From SZUA-584 sp041656035 (GTDB lineage Bacteria > Bacillota > Clostridia > Christensenellales > SZUA-584): a stretch of DNA of 64,000 bases. The translations under genes and the position numbers were made by a program. Positions 18,173 to 26,861 of this stretch are shown one piece after another (within the stretch, counting starts at the first letter, position 1; the number at the start of each line of letters is the position of its first letter). The stretch is from contig CAZPHS010000002.1 in NCBI GenBank assembly GCA_964586785.1, positions 86,948-150,947 on the forward strand, in the 5' to 3' direction. The notes under the pieces were generated by a model. It searched no databases and was not told the DNA's origin. It worked only from the letters and a program-made list of their open reading frames with translations.

Positions 18173-19532
18173 GCTGTTCCGCTTTTGTTATCTGTTCTAT
18201 GCATTTGTCAAACAAGCCCAATTCGTCAAGCGCAAAAGCGACGCTATACCTTCTCCGGTAGTCTTTACTGCAAATAAGCGCCTTTTTAAGCCGGCTGACG
18301 TCTATACCCGCTTGCGCGGCATAAGCCGGCGCGCCAAGCTTCTTGAGCACGCAGACTACATCAATGTGTTTGGGCAGCTTAGAGACGCTGTCGTTCCTGT
18401 ACCGCTCATGGCAGTCCGCCAATGCGTCAATACGTCTTCCCAGTTCTTTTTTGCTTATGTACCAATACCTGTTTTCTCGCAAAACCTGTTTTCCTATACC
18501 TTTAGGATATCCGTCGACAATCAATTTCCTTTTTTCACCGCGCTTTATTCTCTCCGCAAAAATACGCGCTTTATCCGCCTTTGAAGGCCTTGCGTTGTAA
18601 AGCATTTCGTGCAGCATAAGCGCGTATACAAGTCCTATTCCCGCGCTTATTCCGTGCGGCGGCGCGCATCCCCCATATGCAAGCTTGCTTATTTCAAAAT
18701 AATGCGCCATATTGTGCTCATAAGAAGCTACGGGGCGCGTATCCCCCACAATAAGAACGGTAAGACCGGCTAGTACCAGCGATTCTATAAGCGCCTGTGC
18801 GCCAATCTCGCTGCTGCGCGCAATCTCATCAACATTTTTCGCACATATTTCAAGAGCCTGCTCAACAAGGCCGGCGCAAAGCGGGCAATAGCGCTCTCCC
18901 GCGACATCGCGGCCAAGCCGCCAATCTGCCAACACATTATATTTAGCGAACACATCGCCGACGCCCGCGGCACTCATAAGCGGCGGAGCCGCCGCCAGTA
19001 TAAAAGTATCAAACATAAGCAGCCGGGCGGCATGCCCATACCTTGATATTTTCATACCGCCCTCGAGCATTGACGATGTTATTGACGTATAAGCGTCCAT
19101 TGATGCCGCCGTGCCAAACACCGCGAAAGGTATATTCGCTAAAAAAGCGCTGCGCCGCGTCAAGTCCGTAATAACGCCCGAGCCTACGGCCAGCAGGAAT
19201 TCAATATCACCGTCAAGCTTGGACATAATATGCTTTACCATATCAGGGATCGGCTCTATATTCTCTCCTTTAAGCACGCACAAACGGCAGTCAAACCCGT
19301 CGCTTTGCAGAGACTTAAAAATATTGGCCGCCGCCACCGAATGCGTATTGCTGTCGGCGACAATAAGCGCCTTTTTCCCAAGTCCGCTTCTTGATATGCA
19401 ATAGGCGCAGTTATTAATAAGTCCCCGCCTGATATAAATATCCATTTTAGGCGCGGCGTGGTTAAATCCGCAATCGCACTCCGTATTTTCCAGCCATATT
19501 CTTCCGTCCTTTCGGACAATATCGGCTCTCAT
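18156..19532 (-). CDS. AraM/EgsA-type sn-glycerol-1-phosphate dehydrogenase
   Basis: The 458-residue product is in the iron-containing alcohol dehydrogenase superfamily. It shows NAD-binding VGSGVITDLTR, then TAASMDAYTS and the metal region GVGDVFAKYN, with a second metal histidine probably in EHNMAHYFE and HGISAGIGLVYA. These are typical of glycerol-1-phosphate dehydrogenase (B. subtilis AraM), which makes G1P for archaeal-type heptaprenyl lipids and is encoded in the arabinose operon there. The product is longer than AraM (about 395), with a helical C-terminal tail. It lies divergent from an AraC regulator and near xylAB, so a pentose link is plausible. An alternative dehydrogenase substrate cannot be excluded. 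Confidence 0.85.
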   Translation of the reverse strand: MRADIVRKDGRIWLENTECDCGFNHAAPKMDIYIRRGLINNCAYCISRSGLGKKALIVADSNTHSVAAANIFKSLQSDGFDCRLCVLKGENIEPIPDMVKHIMSKLDGDIEFLLAVGSGVITDLTRRSAFLANIPFAVFGTAASMDAYTSITSSMLEGGMKISRYGHAARLLMFDTFILAAAPPLMSAAGVGDVFAKYNVLADWRLGRDVAGERYCPLCAGLVEQALEICAKNVDEIARSSEIGAQALIESLVLAGLTVLIVGDTRPVASYEHNMAHYFEISKLAYGGCAPPHGISAGIGLVYALMLHEMLYNARPSKADKARIFAERIKRGEKRKLIVDGYPKGIGKQVLRENRYWYISKKELGRRIDALADCHERYRNDSVSKLPKHIDVVCVLKKLGAPAYAAQAGIDVSRLKKALICSKDYRRRYSVAFALDELGLFDKCIEQITKAEQLIRDV

Positions 19533-19818
19533 ATGTTATACCGGTCCATATTTATTTTTTCCTTAATGACGGTTGCCGTCCGCGATATATCCCCATAACG
19601 GGAATAACGGTTAAGTCGTATGAATCTCACCCAATATTTTCTTTTCATTTTATAGACACGCCGTAAAAAAAGCAATGCTATATAAAACCTTGTCGGGCTA
19701 TATGTAAACAGCTTCCGCGCGCTTGCGCGAAGGCGCCGCCGCATATATAATATAATTAAATTTTAAAATCGCAAAATAATTATTTTACATAGTAACGGGC
19801 AGATAAAAAGAGGAGCGT
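19533..19818. other. Intergenic region between the AraM gene and the AraC regulator
   Basis: No coding frame is convincing in these 286 bases. TATAAT-like sequences at about 19745-19760 in an AT-rich stretch probably belong to the AraC gene promoter. GAGGAG at 19810-19815 is its ribosome site. Confidence 0.5.
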
Positions 19819-20808
19819 ATGAACAGGGAATATGAACTCGTTTTGCATCCGCGTTTAAAGCATATCTGCTGCTTTATAGTAGATATCGACTACCGCACGC
19901 CGCACTTGCACAGAGAGATAGAATTAAGTCTGGTTTTAAGCGGGTCCCTTATTGTCACCACACAACGGGAGACGGCGAGTTTTCCCGAGGGAAGCGTTAT
20001 TCTTCTAAATACAAACCAAGTACACGAATACAAAGCCGCCGATGCCAGCTCCCGTATGCTATGCATACAGGTATCCCCGCAATTCTGCCGGGACAGCTTC
20101 CCTTCTCTGTTAAATATGCGCTTTTCGGATTTTCGCCTGCGGGAGTATCTGCCGCCGTGCGAGTACAAACACTTTCGCGCCCTTATGATTGAGTTCGCCT
20201 GCAGTTACTGCCGCGGCTTTGCGGGTTATGAGCTGGAATGCATGGCTTTGCTTTATCTTATTTTAAACCGTCTTATTAAACGCATTCCAAACAAAGCTCT
20301 GCCCGATGATGAAATAAATCGTTCACAGGAGAGGGAAAAACGGCTCGGCCGTATTTTAAATTATATAGACGCAAACTATATGAATAAGATACAGCTCGCG
20401 GATATTGCAAACAGCGAACATATATCAACCTACTATCTTTCCCATTTTTTCACCAAGCATTTTAATCAATCGTTTCAAAAATATTTATTGCAAATACGTG
20501 TGCAGCGCGCGCGAGTACTTTTAACGTCCACTGATAAACGTCTTATCGATATTTGCTTAGAGTGCGGATTTTCTGATTACCGCTACCTTAACCGCGCTTT
20601 TAAAGAGCAGTTCGGTTGTGCGCCAAATGAATACCGCGGCCGGCACAGACTGGTAAACGGCAAACCGCGTGAAGGTTCTCACATGTCTGTGGAACGTTTT
20701 TTACCGGAAACGGAAATGCTTTGCGTTCTTAAAGCGCAAAAAGACGCGTATGCCGAAGAATTTACCGAGCTGTCAAAGCTTTTAATTACGCGGCAATCAG
20801 CAATATAA
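19819..20808 (+). CDS. AraC-family transcriptional regulator
   Basis: The 329-residue product has an N-terminal cupin sensor domain (about 10-90, with HLHREIELSLVLSG and FPEGSVILLNTNQVHEY) and a C-terminal pair of helix-turn-helices (about 183-280, IQLADIANSEHISTYYLSHF and DICLECGFSDYRYLNRAFKE). The cupin arm usually binds a sugar. A further 45-residue tail follows. It sits 145 bases upstream of xylA in the same direction and is the likely activator of xylAB, perhaps sensing xylose. Confidence 0.9.
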   Translation: MNREYELVLHPRLKHICCFIVDIDYRTPHLHREIELSLVLSGSLIVTTQRETASFPEGSVILLNTNQVHEYKAADASSRMLCIQVSPQFCRDSFPSLLNMRFSDFRLREYLPPCEYKHFRALMIEFACSYCRGFAGYELECMALLYLILNRLIKRIPNKALPDDEINRSQEREKRLGRILNYIDANYMNKIQLADIANSEHISTYYLSHFFTKHFNQSFQKYLLQIRVQRARVLLTSTDKRLIDICLECGFSDYRYLNRAFKEQFGCAPNEYRGRHRLVNGKPREGSHMSVERFLPETEMLCVLKAQKDAYAEEFTELSKLLITRQSAI

Positions 20809-20953
20809 TAGCTTTTCCACAGCAAACTTCGCATAGACAAAAATACATGTGTAGTATAACTTTGTTATATAAGCGGCGCGGATCTGTTTTTGGCGATACC
20901 GCGTTTACATAACACAATCCGTATCCGAAAATCAAAAACAGGAGAAGTAAGTT

Positions 20954-22264
20954 ATGAAACGTTATAACGAAATCAAAAATGTACCATATGCCGGACCGTC
21001 CGGCCGGGATCCTTTTTCATTCCGCCATTATGACGCAAACGCGCCCATATTAGGCAAACCAATGAAACAGCATCTAAAATTCGCCATGAGCTGGTGGCAT
21101 ACAATCGTAGGAAGCGGCACGGATATGTTCGGCAGGGATACTATCGACAAATCCTTCGGCAAGACTGAAGCGATGGCAAAATGCAAAGCAAAAGCCGATT
21201 TCGCGTTCGATCTGATGGATAAACTGGGAATCGAGTATTATTGTTTCCATGATACGGATATCGCGCCCGAAGGCAGAACACTTGCCGAAAGCACGGACAA
21301 TCTAAGCGAGATTACCGAATATCTGCTGTACAAACAAAAACAACACGGCAAATCGCTGCTGTGGGGCACGGCCAACATGTTTTCCGATAAAAAATTCATG
21401 TCCGGCGCTGCAACGAGCTGCTTTGCAGATGTGTTTGCTTTAGCCGCGGGAAAGGTTAAAGCCGCTCTTGACGCAACCATACGCCTTGGAGGTAACGGTT
21501 ATGTATTTTGGGGCGGGCGCGAGGGTTACGACACGCTCATCAATACCAATGTGGAGCTAGAGCTTGATAATCTTGGGCGTTTCTTGTCCATGGCGCGGGA
21601 TTACGGGCGCGCGAACGGTTTTTTAGGTGATTTTTATATAGAGCCTAAACCAAAGGAGCCTACCAAACACCAGTATGATTTTGACGTGGCGGCATGTGTC
21701 AACTTTTTGCGCAAGAACAACCTTATCGACGATTTTCGAATGAACATAGAAGCGAACCATGCGACGCTTGCCGGTCATACCTTCCAGCACGAGCTTCGTA
21801 TGGCCAGGGTCAACAATGTATTCGGCTCAATTGACGCCAATCAGGGAGACCTTCTTCTCGGCTGGGATACCGATCAATTTCCTACCAACGTATACGAAAC
21901 CACACTGTGCATGCTTGAGGTTTTGCAGGCAGGCGGCTTTACAAACGGCGGCTTAAATTTTGACGCAAAAACAAGGCGTGCCAGCAATACTTTTGAGGAT
22001 ATACTTTTTGCGTATATAGCGGGCATGGACGCTTTTGCGCTGGGTCTTAAAAAGGCAGTCCGTATACTTGAAGACGGCAGGCTTGCGGCTTTTGTGCAGG
22101 AACGCTATGCCTCCTACAACGAAGGCGTCGGCCGCCGTATTATAGAAGGGCGCGAAACCCTTAAAACCTTATATGAATACGCAAAAAACATAGAAAGTTT
22201 TCCGGTGCAAAGCGGAAGGCAGGAATATCTGGAAAGCATACTTAACGACATACTGTTCTCATAA
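20954..22264 (+). CDS. xylA: Xylose isomerase
   Basis: The 436-residue product is a class II xylose isomerase (long N-terminus). It shows the ring-opening histidine in FHDTDIAPEG, WGGREGYDTL, the metal ligands in DFYIEPKPKEPTKHQYD, EANHATLAGHTFQHE and DANQGDLLLGWDTDQFP. It converts D-xylose to D-xylulose in the cytoplasm. AGGAG precedes the ATG. It is followed by xylB after 11 bases, forming an operon downstream of the AraC regulator. Xylose could come from the alpha-xylosidase or GH43 enzyme encoded by the convergent cluster. Confidence 0.97.
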   Translation: MKRYNEIKNVPYAGPSGRDPFSFRHYDANAPILGKPMKQHLKFAMSWWHTIVGSGTDMFGRDTIDKSFGKTEAMAKCKAKADFAFDLMDKLGIEYYCFHDTDIAPEGRTLAESTDNLSEITEYLLYKQKQHGKSLLWGTANMFSDKKFMSGAATSCFADVFALAAGKVKAALDATIRLGGNGYVFWGGREGYDTLINTNVELELDNLGRFLSMARDYGRANGFLGDFYIEPKPKEPTKHQYDFDVAACVNFLRKNNLIDDFRMNIEANHATLAGHTFQHELRMARVNNVFGSIDANQGDLLLGWDTDQFPTNVYETTLCMLEVLQAGGFTNGGLNFDAKTRRASNTFEDILFAYIAGMDAFALGLKKAVRILEDGRLAAFVQERYASYNEGVGRRIIEGRETLKTLYEYAKNIESFPVQSGRQEYLESILNDILFS

Positions 22265-22275
22265 AGGAGGCGAAA

Positions 22276-23721
22276 ATGTTTTTAGGCGTAGATTTGGGCA
22301 CAAGCTCGGTTAAGCTGCTGCTTGCGGACAGCGAAGGACGCATTATCGACCAGGCAAGCGCGGAATATACAATCAGTTACCCAAAAGAGCATTGGAGCGA
22401 GCAAAATCCCGAGGATTGGTGGAAAGGCTTTTGCTGTGCGCTTTCAATCTTATCGGACAGGCAAAATACAGGCCGCGTCACCCACATAAGTTTTTCCGGC
22501 CAAATGCATGGGCTGGTGCTGCTTGATAACGCGGATTGTATAATACGTCCCGCTATCCTTTGGAACGACGGCAGAACAGCCGATGAATGCACATACCTAA
22601 ACGAGAATACAGGACGGGATAAGCTTATATCATTAACGGGCAACATCGCGCTAACCGGCTTTACCGGACCAAAAATACTGTGGCTGCGCAGGAACGAACC
22701 CGAAAACTTCGGCCGCATAGCCAAACTGATGCTGCCAAAGGATTATATTGCTTACCGGCTTACCGGCGTTTTCGCAACGGATGTCTCGGACGCTTCCGGC
22801 ACTCTGTTTTTCGATGTAAAGAACCGGCAATGGTCTAAGCCTATGCTTGATATCCTGGAAATCCGGCCGGAACAACTGCCAAAGGTATACGAGAGCGGCG
22901 ATATAATAGGTAATATTCGAAATAATATAGCGTCAGAGCTTAGCCTTGCACCAAATACCCTTGTAATAATCGGAGGGGGCGATCAGGCCATGGGGGCTAT
23001 AGGCGCGGGCGCCGTTGGCGAGGGAGCGGTATCGATAAACCTTGGCACAAGCGGTGTGGTATTTATTAATTCCAAAAAATATACCCTTGTAGGCGATGCG
23101 TTGCATTCATTTTGCAATGCTTGCGGCTCTTATCATCTTATGGGCGTAACCCTCTCTTGCGCGGGCTCCGCAAAATGGTGGGCAGAGGATGTGCTTAAAA
23201 CCGGCGATTACGCCGCGCTTTTCGCGGGGCTGTCCCGAATGCCGATTGATTCGCTTATTTTCCTGCCTTATTTAATGGGCGAGCGCAGCCCTATCAACGA
23301 CCCAAACGCGCAGGGTATGCTCTTTGGGCTTAACGCCGGACATAACAGGCAAACCGTCACCAAGGCAATTTTGGAAGGCGTTTGCTTCTCTTTGCGTGAT
23401 TGTGTAGAAACCGCCCGTGAAGGCGGTGTACGCATCGCTTCGGCGCGTGTTATCGGCGGCGGCTCACATTCAGAAGATTGGATACAGATTCTCTCGGATG
23501 TTATTGGAATTCCCCTTTTTCTAATAAACACCAGCGAAGGCGGCGGGCTTGGCGCAATCATACTCTGCATGGTTGCGTCCGGCAAATTTGCTGATGTCGC
23601 CTCTGCGTGCGATGCGCTTATAACCGTAACGCGAAAGTTTGAGCCGGATACAGAAAAACACGCCGCTTATAAAGAAAAATTCCGCTTGTATAAGCGCGTG
23701 TACATGCAAAACAGGTTTTAA
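22276..23721 (+). CDS. xylB: Xylulokinase
   Basis: The 481-residue product is a FGGY-family carbohydrate kinase: GVDLGTSSVKLLL at the N-terminus (phosphate loop 1), SGQMHGLVLLD and LWNDGRT (substrate side), GGGDQAMGAIGAG, LMGERSP, and the C-terminal IGGGSHSEDWIQILSDVIGIPL. The SGQMHG motif is typical of xylulokinases rather than glycerol or gluconate kinases. It phosphorylates D-xylulose for the pentose phosphate pathway. It has its own AAGGAGG site and ends 31 bases before the end of the convergent GH43 gene. Confidence 0.95.
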   Translation: MFLGVDLGTSSVKLLLADSEGRIIDQASAEYTISYPKEHWSEQNPEDWWKGFCCALSILSDRQNTGRVTHISFSGQMHGLVLLDNADCIIRPAILWNDGRTADECTYLNENTGRDKLISLTGNIALTGFTGPKILWLRRNEPENFGRIAKLMLPKDYIAYRLTGVFATDVSDASGTLFFDVKNRQWSKPMLDILEIRPEQLPKVYESGDIIGNIRNNIASELSLAPNTLVIIGGGDQAMGAIGAGAVGEGAVSINLGTSGVVFINSKKYTLVGDALHSFCNACGSYHLMGVTLSCAGSAKWWAEDVLKTGDYAALFAGLSRMPIDSLIFLPYLMGERSPINDPNAQGMLFGLNAGHNRQTVTKAILEGVCFSLRDCVETAREGGVRIASARVIGGGSHSEDWIQILSDVIGIPLFLINTSEGGGLGAIILCMVASGKFADVASACDALITVTRKFEPDTEKHAAYKEKFRLYKRVYMQNRF

Positions 23722-23752
23722 CCACTTAAGCTTTGTTTTTATATTCATTTTA

Positions 23753-25252
23753 TTAGTCCGCAGACCCTTTGTTAACGCGGATTTTTACATACCCGCTTTC
23801 TCCCTGTTTATTTGCCTCGCAAAAAGCAGCTATAATAACGCCCGTAAAGCCTTCGCATACCTCCGAAGATAAATACTTGGTTTGCGCGCCGCCAAGCTTT
23901 TTACATTTACCTGTTTTATCGTAACCAAATAAGCGGTAGTTATATGGGTCGCCCTGAATTTTTAACCGCGCTTTTGAGTTGTTATCTATGTCAAGCGTGC
24001 GGAAAGATAACAAAATACCGCCAATTGTCGCCGAGCCCGCAATCGCGCACATGTCTTCACCTTTCAGTACATAAACGTCATAATGGTTTTCTTCGCTGTA
24101 ATAAGCGGTGATGCCCGCGGTTTGTCCGGCTTTCATCGTAGAGGTTTCAACCGTAATTTCCGCGACACAATCAAAATCTGTTTGACGCATTCCCACAAAA
24201 GTAACATTCCCCGTGCCGCTTAGTTTATCAATTGAGCCTTTTAGGCAGAGGATATCCTCATCTTCGAAACGGTAACTGTCCGCATCGGGGCAACGCAAAT
24301 AACAAGCTTTCTTTTTATCCAACGTCCAATAAAAAGTCGGATAGACGGGGTCTTCCAAACGCCTGCAAGAACCGTTTTCCACATCATACGAACCTCTTGT
24401 CGTACCATCGTCGCCTGCAGAAAGCCATTTGTCTTTTGTCCAAAAAGCCGGCGCTAAGAATACTTCTCTGCCAAGATGGTGAAACGGGCGCCATTTGTTT
24501 ATCTGCCTGAAAGCTAAGTGCACCAGCCACCACCGCCCCTGTTCGTCTTCGACAAGTTCGGCATGTCCGGCGCCTTGAATGTAATATCCTCCCAAATTAC
24601 GATTTGTGAGAATAGGGTTATGGGGACAGCTTTCGTAATCACCGTAAATTTCTTTGCTTCGTAAAAGGCATACCATGTGCCCATACTCCGTTCCGCCCTC
24701 AGACACCAATAAATAATAGTAGTCCCCGATTCGATAAATATGCGGAGCCTCAAGGAAACGGCCGCCGGTTCCTTGCGAAACGCATTTTGCTTCATTTAGA
24801 ATCTTGCCGGTGTCCATGTCAATTTCACAAACAAAAACACCTTCTTTGCCATTGTCGGTTAAACCGTTGCTTATAAAGTACGACTTACCGCCGTCAAAAA
24901 ATAAGGAAGGGTCAATGCCGGGGCGATTAACAAATATAGGGGCAGACCACTCGCCGTAAATATCATCCGTATAAACATAAAAATGCCCGCCAAAGCTGAC
25001 ATTTGTAACTATCATATAAAACCTTCCCTTATTATAACGAATCGTGGGCGCAAACAAACCGCCGGATGCAACAACTCCGGTTAAATCCAATTGGTCCCTG
25101 CGTGTAATACAGTGCCCGATTTGCTCCCAGTCCACGAGATTTTTACTCTTAAATAACGGAATGCCGGGAAAGAACTGAAAAGTGCTGCATACCATATAAA
25201 AGCTGCCCTTAGCATAGCATACGCTAGGATCCGGATAAAAGCCCTTCAGCAC
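23753..25252 (-). CDS. Glycoside hydrolase family 43 (beta-xylosidase / alpha-L-arabinofuranosidase type)
   Basis: From the GTG at 25252 the product is 499 residues. The five-bladed propeller (about 1-290) shows the catalytic base in YPDPS (Asp8), the pKa-tuning Asp in IDPSLFF and the acid Glu in LEAPHIYR. The rest is a beta-sandwich of the XynB type. Substrate is xylose- or arabinose-containing; these cannot be separated by eye. No signal peptide is visible, so it acts in the cytoplasm. Odd point: the normal family start (RYSNP before VLKGF) is encoded in frame upstream, preceded by AAGGAG at 25282-25277, but without ATG, GTG or TTG. True initiation may be at ACG 25270 or ATT 25273. It is the last gene of the long minus-strand run. 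Confidence 0.88.
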   Translation of the reverse strand: MLKGFYPDPSVCYAKGSFYMVCSTFQFFPGIPLFKSKNLVDWEQIGHCITRRDQLDLTGVVASGGLFAPTIRYNKGRFYMIVTNVSFGGHFYVYTDDIYGEWSAPIFVNRPGIDPSLFFDGGKSYFISNGLTDNGKEGVFVCEIDMDTGKILNEAKCVSQGTGGRFLEAPHIYRIGDYYYLLVSEGGTEYGHMVCLLRSKEIYGDYESCPHNPILTNRNLGGYYIQGAGHAELVEDEQGRWWLVHLAFRQINKWRPFHHLGREVFLAPAFWTKDKWLSAGDDGTTRGSYDVENGSCRRLEDPVYPTFYWTLDKKKACYLRCPDADSYRFEDEDILCLKGSIDKLSGTGNVTFVGMRQTDFDCVAEITVETSTMKAGQTAGITAYYSEENHYDVYVLKGEDMCAIAGSATIGGILLSFRTLDIDNNSKARLKIQGDPYNYRLFGYDKTGKCKKLGGAQTKYLSSEVCEGFTGVIIAAFCEANKQGESGYVKIRVNKGSAD

Positions 25253-25308
25253 AGGATTAGAATATCTCGTAATATACTCCTTCGCATAAATTATCCGCTA
25301 AAGCGTCA

Positions 25309-26772
25309 TTAAGAAAGCTTAATATCAAAAACGATGGGAAGCCCGCTTTTTACTGTCTTTGTTTTAATCGCCAGCCCCTTTTCTGATTTGTGCCATTCGG
25401 GTTTCTCGTTAAACCCCAACACTTTGACATCTTTGATTAACCCATGAAAATCCGGCCGATTCTGGTCTGTGGAATCCGCAAGCGCGCGTATCAATACGCG
25501 CCCGTCTTCCGGATAACGCAGCGCAAAAACATAGATTGAACTGCCGCGCACCGTAAAACGAAAATCCTCCCGGGTATAATCTTTCTCCGCTTCCGAGAAC
25601 TGTCCTTCCGCCTCAACCGTCGGCCCTTCGCCGGATATGCGCCATACCTTACTTGAATAGACGGCCTCTCCGTTTAGCTCCATCCACCGGCCGATTTCTT
25701 CAAGTATGTCACGTTCGTTGTCAGATATTGATCCGTCGGGCTTAGGACCTACGTTAAGCAGAAAATTACCATTTTTGCTTATGGTATCAATCAAACCACA
25801 AAGAATTTCCCGAGCAGATTTTAAATCAAGATTATCCGTGTAGCACCAAGAGTTCCTGGCTATCGATGTATCCGTCTGCCATACGTAGGGCTTGGCCTGT
25901 GCAAATCGTCCCCTTTCAATATTGACAATAGCGCTGCCGAACATCATAGCGTCATGTTTGTATGTGATTGCAACCGAACGGTTCCATTGCACGCCGCGGT
26001 TATAGTAGTACGCGGCAAGTTTCCGTATATAAGGCTTAAAAGCTTCATGCTGTATCCACCAGTCAAAATACAAAAGCGCGGGACAATATCTGTCTATCAG
26101 CTCACAAGTGCGCGCAAGCCAGTCTTGCAAATACTCTTGAGTAGGATAAGGGCTGCCACATAAATCGTTGTGGGACGGCTCAGGCATTGCGGGCCAGTAA
26201 AAATCTCCGCGGCAAAGCGGTTCGCGGATATCGCTATCAAAGTTTTTCCCGCCGCCCATAAAAAACCAGTGCTCGGCGCGATGCGAAGATACCGCGAAAT
26301 GAAGTCCTTGCGCAGCTGCCGCCTTTTTAATCTCCCCAAGAATATCACGCTTAGGTCCCTTTTCGTATGCGTTGTATCTTGAAATATCGCTTTTATACAT
26401 CTGGAATCCGTCATGGTGCTCTGCCACCGCAACAATATAACGCGCCCCGGCTTTACGGAAAAGCGACGTCCATTCACCGGCGTTAAATCTTTCCGCCGTA
26501 AAAAGCGGAATAAAATCCTTATACCCAAACGTTTTATGCTCTCCATATGTGCTTATATGATGGCAATACTCAGGCGTATCTTTAATATACATGTTGCGCG
26601 GATACCATTCATTAGAAAAGGCCGGCACGGAGTATAACCCCCAATGAACAAAGATACCGAATTTTGCGGAACGAAACCAAGCGGGCGCCTCAAAATTTCC
26701 AAGCGAGCCCCAATCGTCACGAAAAGGACCGCCCGTTATGCATTCTTCTATTTTTTTAAGGTACGCTTCCAT
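25309..26772 (-). CDS. Alpha-L-fucosidase, family GH29
   Basis: The 487-residue product opens with WFRSAKFGIFVHWGLYSVPA, the signature of GH29. The predicted nucleophile is Asp237 in LLYFDWW; AEHHDGFQMYKS and GNFLLNVGPKPDG are further family blocks, followed by a C-terminal beta-sandwich. GH29 enzymes release alpha-L-fucose with retention. No signal peptide is seen, so imported oligosaccharides are the likely substrate. In this cluster it would remove the terminal fucose of fucogalacto-xyloglucan. No fucose-catabolic genes are in the window. Confidence 0.92.
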   Translation of the reverse strand: MEAYLKKIEECITGGPFRDDWGSLGNFEAPAWFRSAKFGIFVHWGLYSVPAFSNEWYPRNMYIKDTPEYCHHISTYGEHKTFGYKDFIPLFTAERFNAGEWTSLFRKAGARYIVAVAEHHDGFQMYKSDISRYNAYEKGPKRDILGEIKKAAAAQGLHFAVSSHRAEHWFFMGGGKNFDSDIREPLCRGDFYWPAMPEPSHNDLCGSPYPTQEYLQDWLARTCELIDRYCPALLYFDWWIQHEAFKPYIRKLAAYYYNRGVQWNRSVAITYKHDAMMFGSAIVNIERGRFAQAKPYVWQTDTSIARNSWCYTDNLDLKSAREILCGLIDTISKNGNFLLNVGPKPDGSISDNERDILEEIGRWMELNGEAVYSSKVWRISGEGPTVEAEGQFSEAEKDYTREDFRFTVRGSSIYVFALRYPEDGRVLIRALADSTDQNRPDFHGLIKDVKVLGFNEKPEWHKSEKGLAIKTKTVKSGLPIVFDIKLS

Positions 26773-26861
26773 GCTTTATTCCTCAATGCCGATAATCACC
26801 TTTGCGGCACACAGACCGCCCTTATCCGCGCCTTTAGTAATACAGCGTGCAACAATACTTT

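Noticed and set aside
19529..19744. 71-codon minus-strand frame upstream of the AraM gene
   Set aside because: Basic, low-quality composition and no ribosome site; it covers the promoter region.
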